DNA from: Anthopleura xanthogrammica | Lineage: Eukaryota; Cnidaria; Anthozoa; Actiniaria; Actiniidae | Assembly: GCA_964019055.1 (NCBI GenBank) | Contig: OZ025207.1 | Location: 17,077,357 to 17,141,356 of the forward strand | Length of the DNA: 64,000 bases | Direction of reading: 5' to 3' | Shown: one piece after another, positions 34,201-45,060 of the stretch | How the letters are laid out: every line of letters starts with the position of its first letter | Numbering within the stretch: position 1 is the stretch's first letter | Notes under the pieces: model-generated | Databases searched by the model: none | What the model saw: the letters and a program-made list of their open reading frames with translations, nothing else | Told to the model about the DNA's origin: nothing | Made by a program: the position numbers and the translations under genes

Positions 34201-36314
34201 AGCTCCTGAAGCTGCTTGATTGTATGCTCGTGAGCGTATATACTAAGGATCTGCGTTTTTAATTGTTTTGTAGGGGCATTGGCATAAGCCGTCATAAGAG
34301 CTTTCAGCTCATTGGATTCCTCTTTTTCAACGGATAACGACTTGTACAAGGCTTCCACAGCTTTAGGAGCAATGAAACTGCAAATAACTCGACATGCTTC
34401 GGACGCTTTTTCAATGCACTCTTGTTGTTCAACTTTCGTGGCAATATCCCATTCTTTTTGCAGCTGGAAAGCAAGAGGTTTCGGCGCATCTCGAAATGAA
34501 ACATCAGATATTTCCTTTATTGCATTATTGAATACGGCTAGTGCATCTCGGGACTCGGGCTCTTCATACGATATGTCAGAGTCACTGCTGAAGTCTTTCA
34601 TGCAGCCTGGTGTCCATAGTGGTCTGGGAGTGTCTGGAAACCCTGGCAAAGGTGACTGGATACTTTCTAGCTGGCGACTCACAAGGGCGGTAGCTTCTAC
34701 TTTGCATTTTCTAGAAAAATATTTATACATGATGTTTCTAATAGCTTATTGTGGTCAACATCAGGGTGTAATTAGTACACGTGAAATATTTGATTTATAT
34801 ATTGAGCGGAAGGACAGAATATAGTATGTAAAATTTTCAGTCTATATATAAAGTATAACTGAACTCACGCATCCACAAGCTAGAATAGTGCGCTCAAGTT
34901 AAGGAGTAGCAAGCGGGCACTCCACAGGAAGCCCACGCGTTGTGACAAGTTTTTGGCGCGCGTCAATTCTTCTATTTTTTCCTTTTTTATATTTATATGC
35001 GTATGGAGCTCCGCTAAAATAAGTAAATGAATGGTAGAAAATAATCATATGAATTACAACTGAATAGAGATCCTATTGAATTAAGTAGATTTTCTATTCA
35101 GTTGTAAATATATTTTTCTCATTTATTTATTTTCTATTTTTATTATTATCACCTCTTCACATGCTCGATTCAGTTAACAGCTCGCGCTGTTTTTATTTGA
35201 TATTGCCTTGCGCGCGCTTCTCGATGACTCTGTTATAGTTGACAAACATATTTAGTAAACCCAATCCTATAATATTAAAAGCTTTTATTATTCTAATACA
35301 ATTATCATTATATCATATACCTTTCTTTGGTGAATGGTTCGTCTAGAGAGAGTTTTTCAATATCTTTAGCGCATGCTTCAGTTGCTTCATACTGGGAGAA
35401 CGTGACCCATTTTCCTTGTCCAGCTGCCCTTTCTGAATGGTTCTTGTAACATGTTGGGCATATTGCTGTGGGGAAATCAGTAATGCAGCTGATAAAATCG
35501 ATTTTTTCCTCAATTAAAACAAGTATAAGCTATTTATCTGATTTGACAAGAATAGAGTATTCGCGAATTTTGTATTCGAGTATTCAATTGATTTGTCATG
35601 AGTGAATGCAATGAATCAAAACCTCAAATGAAATATCAACTCAAGTGAAACCACAATTTTTCCCGCTCTTTTGCACAGGGTATCAGTGTTGACGTGTTTA
35701 TATCAGATTTTCATATCTCTTTTCACATCGCTCGGGAGATCAACTGATATTTCATTGCAGTTTATAGTTTATACAATAAAATAATAAATTTGTAGTTAGT
35801 AATACGGGAGACCACCTTATATTTCATTGCAGTTTTGTATAATAAAACAATACTTACGAGATCCTATTTGCACAAGAGTTCCGTATAATCTGTTCATCTC
35901 CTTAGAAAGCTGGATGTTGACGACATTTCGATTCTTGTAACTTCGAATGGAACCTCTGTGTGCTGGATATTGACAAGACCTCAAAGGCCTCCAATATCTG
36001 CCTAGTTTGGCTCGGTGATTTGGACATATGGACATGGTTTTTGCCATTTCCAAGGAAGTATCGAATAATCCTACTCTTGCAAGAATTAATTGAAACTCGG
36101 AGAGACCTGATTTTGAGAGGTGGCAAGTATGGAGATGAACACTAGTGTCTTCAACACAGTCCCCAAGACCGACTAAAGAACTAGCACCTCTAAACTCTCC
36201 GCACGAAATGCCTCCAAGACCAAAAAGTGAGCAGCTTTTATCCATTTTGACGTCCGAGAGAACTATTTGTTTGATTTGATTTTTTGATATAGATTGTACT
36301 ATTTTGATTTTCAA
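31211..36314 (-). pseudogene. Spliced transposase-like gene, broken by a stop and a frameshift
   Basis: Exon 1 35858-36314, exon 2 35321-35465, exon 3 33286-34710 and exon 4 about 32742-31211. The first two introns have GT-AG ends and compatible phases. Visible features: ICPNHRAKLGRYWRP near the exon 1 end, a CPTCYKNH zinc knuckle in exon 2, and a helix-rich region with SRSTLYRILDAREAS. A Cys/His cluster (CADHCRHFGLSD, CEHCEDI) follows. Exon 4 has a DDE-like core with YLRSDEAGCYHNN and GKDICDRIICPLKSAIR, and a C2H2 finger (CTEHGCNF). The acidic C-terminus ends in an SAP-like helix pair. Breaks: an in-frame TAG at 33741-33743 and a one-base shift in a poly-T run near 31560. The third acceptor is not clear. 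Similar proteins occur in invertebrate genomes as uncharacterised proteins (recalled). Confidence 0.72.
32900..33127. repeat. Nested inverted repeat in transposase intron
   Basis: Each arm of about 90 bp consists of two copies of a ~44-bp unit (GGGTTTCCTGTGGTAGC...CGCGCTTGTAGATC). The right arm is the reverse complement. A diverged single unit is also seen near 34915-34970. Probably a MITE that landed in the intron. Confidence 0.8.
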
Positions 36315-36683
36315 CGTTAACTATCACTTTGAAATCTACAACCTGTCATTCAAGTCTAAACTGCAAGATTTTATTTTGAAGTACATATTTTTGAAAAATA
36401 TTTTACATTCTCATTATTTTACATTCTCTTATTTAAAAATGAAAGATGTAAAATTAATATTGTAATCATTATTGTATATATAACATATATTTAATACTTT
36501 TCTATATATATATACTTATATTTTTCCGTTCGGACCTGGTCAAGAATGAATTAATTGATTTAGTACAGTGTTTCAACTAGTCATTTGGCGACTAATTTGA
36601 GTTTTGAATTACTTTCGCCTTTTCCGAGATAATATGAATATCATCTATTTGAGTGATACTGCAAGAATTGGGGATCGCTGAAG

Positions 36684-36908
36684 ATGAGCAAAAGTAGAAC
36701 AGATTCCAATACGCGATTGTCAAGTGCATTGTCAAGCACTAACTCTACTTCTCACGATTGTAGCGCTAAACCAAACTATACTGATATCTATGCTGAACTA
36801 TGTAATGGCGCCAGTAAAATAGCACAGGAAAGGCTTCATGAATATCCACAAGCAAAGAATGACTGTTTAGAAGGTGTTTCTGCAATATTTCGTTGTTTTG
36901 AAAACTGA
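36684..36908 (+). CDS. Small outward-reading frame in the right inverted repeat
   Basis: 74 residues from ATG: MSKSRTDSNTRLSSALSS, then DIYAELCNGASKIAQERL and EGVSAIFRCFEN. The C-terminal 43 residues match the left copy with few changes. The N-terminal part differs because a 17-bp insertion shifts the frame relative to the left repeat. Function unknown. Confidence 0.4.
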   Translation: MSKSRTDSNTRLSSALSSTNSTSHDCSAKPNYTDIYAELCNGASKIAQERLHEYPQAKNDCLEGVSAIFRCFEN

Positions 36909-37506
36909 TGTGAAGCCCAATGCTCGAGACGGCCCAGACAGAGTTGACAGTGAATTATGCAAATTAACACGAAAATCGCTCAACTTTGACTACGACTTTT
37001 GCGCTCGGATTTAAGTAGGTTACAAGTTTCTTTCCAGATTTTTAGTTCCATCCTTCCTTTTTCTCCCCATATAAGTCTCAACTCTCAGTCAGGTGCCACT
37101 TTTGAGAAAATAATTTTTACAATTGTCACGTGTCGCCGACTTTGTCAAAAGGTCTCAGAATACAAGCATTTATAAATCATCTTTCAAATTATTAAAATAA
37201 GCTAAGACAAAATCCTTTTCAGTTAGTAAAGATACGATAATTTGCTATGTTATTGCACATTGTTGTTAGTTTTGATTTTGATTTACGAAAGTTATAGACA
37301 ATCAAAGTTATTGGTTTTTAAGCCGTCTAAAACAAGAGAAAACGGCCTAGACATCAACATATCGAAAAAGTGCCAAAATTCGTAGAAAAAATATTTTTTT
37401 CGAAATTCCTTATACATAATAGTAATAGGTATAGTAAAGGGAACTCGCACACGGAATATCAGGAAAATTGATTTTTCAACCCGGGAGTCGATAGGTCGAC
37501 ACCCTC
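36685..37506. repeat. Right terminal inverted repeat (~0.82 kb)
   Basis: Counterpart of 30202-31020. The outermost bases are GACACCCTC followed by TTAA. Confidence 0.85.
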
Positions 37507-37510
37507 TTAA

Positions 37511-38228
37511 GTAGTATAAACGTTCGAGTAAACCCCCACTATATGGACAATGGAATGAAAACCTTGTCAAGACATCATACGCACAAGCGTATTAGATAAG
37601 CAGTTAAAAATCGACGGACCGCAAGAAAGCCCAAAGCATAGGCGATTATCAATAAAATATTCATAGCGAGAAGAGTCGAGATCTCCGAACATCGTGCGAA
37701 GTAGAGCGTGGGCAATGCAAAACTATGGAGTTATCTGCCACAATAGTCAATGGAGAACAGTTTAGCATTATTTCCATTTATATCCCTGGGATATAAAAAT
37801 AGTAATGCCAAGGTTGCCGACAACTTGCATTTAGTAAAATTAAAATTGGTCTGTTTTGTAATAGGTCATAAATTCACTGTTTATAAGTAACTAATTACAG
37901 GGTGCTGTCAATCGTCAATCGTCGTTTCTCACTGACAGAATTTAAAGTCTAAAAATAATCAAATTACTTGGATCTGTAGTAGAAGTAGAAGTATAATAAA
38001 TTTGAGAATTTGTCTCTCAAACTTTGAACTGTCTTCAACCTTGAGTTTGTATGAGTGATACATTCAATCATCCTCTTCATAGGTAGCCAACTAGTCAATG
38101 CCTCATTTTCTCGGAAAGAAAAATCCTTATTCAACTTTGAAGATGAAACACGGTTCCTTTTGGTACCACTACATATAGTCCAAATTCAGAGAAGAATGTG
38201 TCGGCGGCATTATACAAGTCTACCACAG
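37511..38228. other. Spacer with SRCR relic (unit 22)
   Basis: 37743-37850 holds a decayed SRCR start (GGAGAACAG, then AATGCCAAGGTTG, GACAACTTGCATTTAG). 38175-38228 is the standard leader (GTGTCGGCGGCATTATACAA, GTCTACCACAG). Nothing else recognised. Confidence 0.5.
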
Positions 38229-38475
38229 TGGTCAATGGGGAACAGTGTGTCATTATGACTGGAACTGGGATATGAATGATACGAAGGTTGCGTGTCGACA
38301 ACTTGGATTTACCAAAACAGTAGGATATTGGGTCTATGGACGAGGGACGGGTAAAGTATGGCTGCAGAATATGCAATGTACAGGCTGAGAGTCCTCACTT
38401 GGGAGCTGTACCCACAGTGGATGGGGAAGTGTTTCATCTAGCTGCAACGGTCACACATATGATGTTGGTGTGTTA
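38229..38475 (+). pseudogene. SRCR unit 23, one nonsense codon
   Basis: After the canonical CCACAG acceptor: GQWGTVCHYDWNWDMNDTKV, ACRQLGFTKTVG, YWVYGRGTGKVWL, MQCTG. A TGA follows at 38386-38388, then ESSLGSC, GSVSSSCNGHTYDVG in the same frame. A single C-to-G type change (TCA to TGA) is the only visible defect, so this is a very young pseudogene or a polymorphic site. Confidence 0.8.
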
Positions 38476-38639
38476 CTATATTTATTGATAATAATATTAT
38501 ACAATTAATATAATATTATGTTTTCATTCCATTCCATTCCCATTTCATAATAATCCTTGACATAGGGATATGCTGCTTTTCCCGAAGCTCGTTTACTGGG
38601 CAAATATAAATAAATCATCATTTACAGGTTGGAGTAATT

Positions 38640-38665
38640 TGGCTATGGTCAGATGACCATAGCCG
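38640..38665. repeat. Short hairpin
   Basis: GGCTATGGTCAGATGACCAT followed by AGCC: 10-bp arms around AGA(T). Isolated in SRCR spacer, possibly the end of a small element. Confidence 0.7.
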
Positions 38666-39149
38666 GTTTATTAAATAAATAAAATGTAACTTGAATATTA
38701 ACAATATTTGTTAAATTTGGATTTGCCCCAGTAAAGGCGGGGACAAAATAACGCCAATATGGTAACAAGTGTTAAGCCTGAAAAGGTGGTGGAATGGGGA
38801 GGAGGTGGGAAAGAATTTATGAAGTAGTCTCGTTCGATAGCAGCGTGAAAAGGAAGCTGTCACAATAACGCATGACCATCTAGATACCCAAGGGGGGTAA
38901 TAACAATTGACATCCTTCCAACCCAACCACATTTGCATAGCATTACGTAACCAATAATAAACGTGACTCTTTTGTTTTAATTTAAATTAAAAAACCACAG
39001 GGATTCCACGAAAACATAAAAACACTATTTGCAGGCAAATATTTCATATATAATCATTGACTTACAACATATAGTAACAAAGTTCGAATTTTTGTTTAAT
39101 TCTCTTGGTTGACGCCTGTTCAGCAGTTCTCGTAGCCGGGGAGTAAATG
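38666..39149. other. Spacer without recognised gene
   Basis: Includes a G-rich stretch around 38785-38815 and a short minus-strand frame (38711-38938) with no recognisable domain. I see no gene. Confidence 0.4.
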
Positions 39150-39242
39150 TTCAGGGTGAGAGTCCTCACTTGAAAATATTCACAATGGCAGTGGAGGCCA
39201 TGGTTATGTCTGCGGCACTCATCAATATCATGTTGGTGTCCT
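39150..39242 (+). pseudogene. SRCR unit 24, 3' half relic
   Basis: Reads a decayed CSG-stop-ESSLEN, HNGSG, HQYHVGV: the last third of an SRCR domain with stops and substitutions. Confidence 0.5.
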
Positions 39243-39310
39243 TTTGTGCATTTTGCTAACTCAGTAACCAATTTGGCCGAAAAGTAATTGTTATTCATAT
39301 TATTAGCTTT

Positions 39311-39440
39311 ACCAAAATGGTCATTTCGGAAAAGCATGTAATTATAAAATTGCTACTGGGACACAAAGAATCTCATCGTAGGATGTGTCAACCTGGCCTA
39401 GCTATGGCGGACGTTGTACTAGGATCACGTTTACCAGAGG
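39311..39440 (+). pseudogene. Fossil type C half-SRCR before unit 25
   Basis: Starts NGHFGKACNY and loses similarity after a CQPGLA core. Same placement as other fossils before type A units. Confidence 0.5.
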
Positions 39441-39450
39441 ATTACCACCA

Positions 39451-39690
39451 TAATGGACGATGGGGAACGGTGTGTGATGCCCCCTTGCTAACTACTGGTA
39501 TATGAATGATGACAAGGTTGCGTGTCGACAACTTGGTTTTACCAGAGCTGTAGGATATTGGCACCATGGACGGGGCACTGGTAAAGTATGGTTGTATCAT
39601 ATGTACTGTACAGGCACAGAGGCCTCACAATGGATGGGGAAATATTTACTCGGAGTGCAACGGTCACACGTGGGATGTTGGTTTCTTGTA
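39451..39690 (+). pseudogene. SRCR unit 25, 16-bp deletion
   Basis: GRWGTVCDAPLANYWYMNDD, KVACRQLGFTRAVG, YWHHGRGTGKVWL, MYCTGTEAS are in frame. Then 16 bp coding for LGSCTH are missing between two CTCAC repeats, and NGWGNIYSECNGHTWDVG continues out of frame. Otherwise excellent conservation. Confidence 0.78.
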
Positions 39691-39699
39691 TTTTTTTTA

Positions 39700-40315
39700 A
39701 GGTAACTGCCAACTATTAAAAAAGTAGGCTACTGCGCATGCAACTACGCAATCGCAATGACACAAAATAAGGCAATTTGACGCCACAATATGCGCGCGCA
39801 CAAAAACTACTGAATTATCTTCAAAAATTAATTGACAAACCATACACATTTTAAACATGGCAAAAGCCTATGATACTAAGTGTATAAAAATCAAAAGAAA
39901 TAAAGCTTAGTATTAATAAGAGGGAAAAGTCGGGGCTTAAAATGCGCACATCAAGTTCTGGATGCATAGGAACGAAAAGTTGGCAGAGCAGGATGGTAAT
40001 ACATCAGTGGCTTGAGGCGAAGCTAAAAAAAAGTTATCGATTCTTTGGAATATGCTATTCACCCTCTTCTAAAACAATTGCGGTAAGGAATTCTCTCAAA
40101 CTCTTCTTTTAAACATTTTTTTCAGTCATAAAGAGATTTAAATGTTCCAAAAAGAGGGGTATCGAAGCACTTGGAACTGTCTTTAACCTTTAATAAGTTT
40201 TCTATCACATCCTTTTTCATAGGTAGCCAACTAGCCTCATATTCTTTTTCTCAGAAAAAAATATTTTACAACACTATTTTAAATGTGTCGGCGGCATTAT
40301 ACAAGTCTACCACAG
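39700..40315. other. SRCR spacer and leader
   Basis: No gene. GGCAAAAGC-rich then AT-rich. It ends with the standard leader GTGTCGGCGGCATTATACAA, GTCTACCACAG. Confidence 0.45.
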
Positions 40316-40569
40316 TGGTCAATGGGGAACAGTATGTGATTGGTATGGTAATGGATACTGGGATATGAATGATGCGAAAGTTGCTTGTCGTCAACTTGGT
40401 TTTACCAAAACTGTTGGATATTGGTACTACGGACGAGGCACGGGCAAAGTATGGCTGTACAATATGCAATGTACAGGCTCAGAGTCCTCACTTGGAAGCT
40501 GTACTCACAACGGATGGGGCAGTGTTTCATCTAGCTGCAACGGTCACACATGGGATGTTGGTGTCGTGT
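40316..40569 (+). CDS. SRCR domain exon, unit 26 (type A)
   Basis: The cleanest cassette: after CTACCACAG it reads GQWGTVCD, loop WYGNGY, WDMNDAKVACRQLGFTKTVG, YWYYGRGTGKVWL, MQCTGSESSLGSC, GSVSSSCNGHTWDVG. Five of six domain cysteines are present. The last position reads VVF. The frame stays open another 30 codons. The flanking spacer matches that of unit 15, but unit 15 carries a deletion and a lost acceptor. Confidence 0.78.
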
Positions 40570-41217
40570 TTTTGAATTCCGATATACATAATTCTTGTTA
40601 CAAATTTGTCTTTAACACGCCTTTTTTTATACAACAGTTTTTAATTAACATAACATATTAATAATATTACGAGACCCAAAGATAGGAAACTTTTGATTGA
40701 GCGACGTTTCGGGGTCGTCATGAAAATAAAACTTTTTTCCTCTTCAAGCCTCACAATACTATGCTTTACTAGAAGCTTGCACATTAATAATGTCATATCA
40801 ATTTTACTGTATGTAGTAGTTGAGGGAGGGTCGGTGGGAGAGAAAGCTGCTATATCTAGGGTTTGTTTATATAAATGCATGAGTAGATGCTATAAATAAA
40901 ACTGATGTGCATGGAATCAAATTGAATGTTATAGAATCTGTTATGTAATATCTCATTTCTCCATATTTAAAGCAATACCGGTAATAAATCCTCAGCATAA
41001 ATTATCAATCAGTTTTCAGGCATATTTTAGTCTGAATTTCAACAAATAGTATTATCAAAGCTTTTCGAGCTTGTGGCCGGTCTATCCCATTCATTAGAAG
41101 TTAACCAGCCAACTAATCAAAGCTTCAAAATCAGAAAGAGCATTTTCAGACAAAGAATTGTTTTCAATGCATATATTCAATATTAAGAAATTATATGTTG
41201 TGTCGACGACATTATAT
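40570..41217. other. SRCR spacer
   Basis: Repeats 16727-17100 (CGACGTTTCGGGG block, then TATATCTAGGG). No gene found. Confidence 0.45.
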
Positions 41218-41485
41218 GGTCAATGGGGAACAATATGTGATTATTATGGTATATTTCATTCTTCCTACTGGGATTTGAATGATGCCAAGGTTGCTTGTCG
41301 TCAACTTGTTTTTTTCCAAAACTGTTGGATATTGGTACCTTGGACGAGGGACAGGTAAAGTATTGTTGCAGTACATGCAGTGTACAGGCTCAGAGTCCTC
41401 TTTTGGAAGCTGTACTCACAATGGATGGGGAAATGTGCGCTCTAGCTGCAACCGTCACACTTATGATGTTGGTGTCCTGTTCTGT
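41218..41485 (+). pseudogene. SRCR unit 27, frameshift in a T run
   Basis: GQWGTICD, loop YYGIFHSSY, WDLNDAKVACRQL, then a T7 run near 41310 shifts the frame. Afterwards SKTVGYWYLGRGTGKV, MQCTGSESSFGSC, GNVRSSCNRHTYDVG continue. The leader directly before it has lost the GTCTACCACAG acceptor. Confidence 0.78.
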
Positions 41486-41644
41486 ATTGTCATTTATGAA
41501 ATATTTGAGTATAAAAATAACTTGAAAAACTATGTTTATATAAGAGAACTCAATAAGTCAAACAAACACTCGGATATGCCTCCTTTTTCTCTCTATTTTA
41601 TTATTGATACATTTCGGAAGTTGAATTTCACCACAATAGTGTAC

Positions 41645-41945
41645 TGACCGAGAAACGTATGTCATTATGGTTATACATATGGGATATCAATGAAGGTGTC
41701 GTCAGCTATGGTTCACCGAAGCCATAGGACTTTTGTATCGTGGACAAGGGACAGGAAAACTATGGATAAACGGTATGAGGTGTATAGGCTCCCAGTTCTC
41801 ACTTGAAAGCTGTTCTCACCGTGGATGGGAAAATGTTGAATCCAGTTGCAACGGTCACAACTATTATTTTGATGTCGTTCCGAGGCCTCACTTAGAAGCT
41901 GTACTCACGGTGGATAGGGAAACACGGGTGACTCTAGGTGTAACC
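41645..41945 (+). pseudogene. SRCR unit 28, type B, frameshifted, plus type A 3' relic
   Basis: Type B start CHYGYTYGIS shifts frame where EVKVACRQLG should be. LYRGQGTGKLWINGMRC, LESCSHRGWENVESSCNGH then continue in frame. From 41881 a second partial unit (EASLRSC, stop) follows directly without spacer. Confidence 0.68.
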
Positions 41946-42125
41946 GCCACAAATGGGAAGCTTGTGTTGCAGGAAATAGTTGATAAAGTTTCATTTTATC
42001 ATACGTCTTCAGATAAACTTAGTACACATGCAGCTGCAAGAGATAATTAACAATTTCAATCACTGTTCTCCATTTGTTGCATAATCACACAATTACTATT
42101 TATGATAAATAATAATCTAGAGTAA

Positions 42126-42200
42126 AGAAGCTGTTCTCACCGTGGATGGGGAAAAGTTGACTCCAGCTGCAACGGTCACTCTTATGATGTTGGTATTGTT
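42126..42200 (+). pseudogene. SRCR type B 3' fragment
   Basis: Reads SCSHRGWGKVDSSCNGHSYD, then VGIVF. It is only the last third of the domain. Confidence 0.65.
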
Positions 42201-42290
42201 TTTTTTTGTCCACTGGCTCATTAGTGCGTTAACCAATACAATATAGTAGTTACAGAAGAGGATCGATGTTTATATTAACACTTTTTTTTC

Positions 42291-42430
42291 AAAATGGTCA
42301 TTTGGGAACAGTTTGTGATTATGATAATAGTTAATTGAGTACCAGAAATCATAAAGTATGATGTGATCAACTTGGTTTTGCTAAATCCATTCGGAACCTA
42401 GCATAAGATGGGCATAGCAGAGGTAAAAAA
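42291..42430 (+). pseudogene. Fossil type C half-SRCR before unit 29
   Basis: NGHLGTVCDYDNS, stop, then CDQLGFAKSIRNLA. It is the clearest surviving copy of the fossil type. Paralogue of 3888-4036. Confidence 0.65.
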
Positions 42431-42440
42431 AATATGATAG

Positions 42441-42715
42441 GCAATGGGGAACAGTCTGTGCTACCAATAGACCTAGTGGTTGGTACTGGAATATGCCTGA
42501 TGCCAAGGTTGCATGTCGACAACTTGGCTTTACCAAAACAGTAGGATATTGGATCTATGGACGAGGGACGGGTAAAGTATGGCTGCAGAGCATGCAGTGT
42601 ACAGGCTCAGAGTCCTCACTTGGAAGCTGTACTCACAGTGCATGGGGAAACGTTAACTCTGCTTGCAACGGTCACACATTGGATGTTGGTGTCATCTGTA
42701 ATCTAACTGGGGCGA
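42441..42715 (+). CDS. SRCR domain exon, unit 29 (type A)
   Basis: Open domain: QWGTVC, loop ATNRPSGWY, WNMPDAKVACRQLGFTKTVG, YWIYGRGTGKVWL, MQCTGSESSLGSC, GNVNSACNGHTLDVGVIC. All six cysteines are present. Compared with its duplicate, unit 7, it has three extra residues in the loop and retains the fifth cysteine. The in-frame tail (NLTGAKSISICEKVL) matches the tails of units 7 and 16. Confidence 0.75.
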
Positions 42716-43204
42716 AGAGCATCTCCATCTGCGAAAAAGTATTAAGATTTTTTTCTTATAAAATTATTCTTGATTCAAGTGTGATCGAATTGTAAAAAAT
42801 ACGGAACTTTAATTTCAGCGAGTGCACTTAGTTCCAGCGCATCTGTCGGAGTAATGTGTGGTGCAGGATAAAATAAAGCGCGGTAAACACGAAAAACATG
42901 CGATGAATAGGCTTGAGTTGAGCGAGGTTTTATTGTGTATTAATTTTCATTCAATGAATCAACTATTAATTTTAATAAAGACGCAAAATTATTAACATTC
43001 TTTTTGGTACATTTAAAGGTTACCATGAAAAGCAGTTGGACTCAAATGAATGCTGTTTTCATAGCTTTTAGTATTTCGTTAGGATTAAACGGCTTATAAA
43101 TGTTCCACGCAAGATATTCATGTTAGGAAATGAACTGTTAATGTCGGTATTAGATGCAGCTTAAAAAATAGAAGATTAATGGGTAATAATTAAATCACTG
43201 GGAT

Positions 43205-43256
43205 ATTATTATTATTAATAATAATAATGATAATAATAATAATAGTAATAATAGTT
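43205..43256. repeat. (TTA/AAT)n microsatellite
   Basis: Imperfect trinucleotide repeat at the same duplicated position as 4736-4770. Confidence 0.85.
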
Positions 43257-43399
43257 TATTCAACCACGTTTGCAGATAACCTGTATTACAGTGGGTGGTC
43301 AGGAGGAATAAACTGACTCAGCTTTATGAATTTGAACATAAATTATGAACATAGGCATACATTATAGTAATATATGTTACACATATGAATTCGAGCAGT

Positions 43400-43690
43400 T
43401 TATGATCTCATTGTATCTCATTGTTACAAAGTTCCTGAAGCTATAATTATTGGGCGGGGATATAATAGTCATACTATCATCTGACCCTAGATTGTAGCCA
43501 TGCCTATTAGCAGCTGGTTCTATTATCAGTGAAAGCAATGGCTCTGTGCCAGATTTCTTAAAATTCCTAATAAATGCTTCGCGAATATCAACCCGCCGCG
43601 TTTCTAGGGGTTTAAGGCCTGATAACTCCAGAGCATCACTAAAGCTGGTGTTAATGAAAATAATGCGCAGCACCTTACGCTGAATGATGA
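43400..43690 (-). mobile_element. LINE 3' coding remnant, third copy
   Basis: Longest copy of the reverse-transcriptase C-terminal fragment: VLRIIFINTSFSDALELSG, LKPLETRRVDIREAFIRN, ending in MRYN. Open for about 120 codons. Compare 1-240 and 6739-6960. Confidence 0.65.
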
Positions 43691-43759
43691 ATGATGAATG
43701 AATGATTTGAATAATGAATATGATCATATGAATGATGCAAAGGTCACATGTCGCCAAAA

Positions 43760-44390
43760 AGGTCTTTCCAAAACTTGCTTGAGAATCATCGTTTTTCCTT
43801 TTTCTTTTTTTGCCAAGCAGAGGTCGACAGAAATAGAATCAGCTAAGTTTAAAATACTGTAGATTTGCTACTCCTAAGACAAACACACGTCTGAGTTACA
43901 ATTATTGCGTTCAATTTGCTGGAACCTTTTTCTATTTTAAGGGTAAACGCTTAACAAAATGAACGAACATAAAGAGCACAATATTACAAAGTAATTATGA
44001 TAAAGAAATTACCATATTGAAAAATTATTGGATGAGGCTGAGCATGATATTCATCATAAACACTATTCATAAGTAAAGAAATGTGACAGAATAGTTTAAC
44101 ATTTAGCAATATCTGAAGGAATGGCGTCTATATACTATCTTAAAAAAGCGTCAAACATAAAGTTCTTCTTAGATATGCTTTCAGGAAGAGAAATATCAAA
44201 TTAAAGCTATTTGAACTGTTTTTAACATTAGCTTCCGCGGTCTATCCAATCATTCTCCAAGGCTGCCAACTAACCAAAGACTTCTTATCATTTCCTCAGT
44301 AAGAATATTTTACTGCTAAAAATACTTTTAATGCATAGATTCAAAGTTCAGAGATTAATGTGTCAGCGGCATTATACAAATATTCCATAG
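43760..44390. other. SRCR leader/intron
   Basis: Same sequence as 345-971 with small indels. No gene. Ends at the CATAG acceptor of unit 30. Confidence 0.5.
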
Positions 44391-44645
44391 TGGTCAATGG
44401 GGAACAATATGTGCTAACTATAATTATGGTTCCTACTGGGATATGAATGATGCCAAAGTTGCTTGTTGTCAACTTGGTTTTACCAAAACTGTTGGATATT
44501 GGTACTTTGGACGAGGAACAGGTAAAGTATGGCTGCAGAACATGCAGTGTACAGGCTCAGAGTCCTCACTTGGAAGCTGTTCTCATCGTGGATGGGGAAA
44601 CGTTCATTCTAACTGCAACGGTCACACATATGATGTTGGCGTCCA
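44391..44645 (+). CDS. SRCR domain exon, unit 30 (type A)
   Basis: Open domain: GQWGTIC, loop ANYNYGSY, WDMNDAKVACCQLGFTKTVG, YWYFGRGTGKVWL, MQCTGSESSLGSC, SHRGWGNVHSNC, NGHTYDVG. The tail VHMFHRIYH then stops. It is the intact reference for unit 1 (mosaic) and unit 8 (split by the LINE). It also combines a type A front with a type B-like SHRGWG end. Confidence 0.75.
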
Positions 44646-44711
44646 CATGTTTCATAGAATCTACCACTAATATGTGATTGTACTCTAGTCAGACTCCTTT
44701 TTGCTTTGTAA

Positions 44712-44838
44712 GATGGACGAGGGACGGGTAAAGTATGGCTGCAGGACATGCAGTGTACATGATCGGAGATTACACTTGGAAGCTGTTCTCACAATGGTTG
44801 GGGAAATGTTCACTCTGTTTGCAGCGGTATCAAAGTTG
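44712..44838 (+). pseudogene. SRCR unit 31, 3' half only
   Basis: Starts abruptly at GRGTGKVWLQDMQCT, then stop, SEITLGSCSHNGWGNVHSVC. Lacks the entire front half. Confidence 0.65.
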
Positions 44839-45060
44839 TGCATGTGCGAGGAAAAAGTATTATTTTTCTTATGACATAGATAAAGTGTGGCGAAAAAGGA
44901 GCTATTTTTATCTTATTTATTGCGAATCTTTTGGAATATTGGACTTTTGGAGTATTATTTATCAATTTATCAAAGAATTCATAATTATATTTTTTCTTGT
45001 ACATGCATCTTTAGAGCGTTTAGCATTATGGTCAATCGAATGACATTCGTGAATACACTC

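Larger units (their letters stand above)
30202..37506 (-). mobile_element. 7.3-kb DNA transposon with long terminal inverted repeats (Sola-like?)
   Basis: Both ends carry about 0.8-kb imperfect inverted repeats. The outer ends read GAGGCTGTC (left) and, on the opposite strand, GAGGGTGTC (right). TTAA lies immediately outside each end (30198-30201 and 37507-37510), suggesting a TTAA target duplication. The interior holds one spliced transposase-like gene on the minus strand. TTAA targets are known for piggyBac and for Sola3. The coding sequence is not piggyBac-like, so Sola3 or an undescribed group is a tentative placement from memory. Confidence 0.75.

Noticed and set aside
34312..34824. 170-codon plus-strand frame
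   Set aside because: Opposite to exon 3 of the transposase-like gene, which has correct splice ends. Treated as a shadow.
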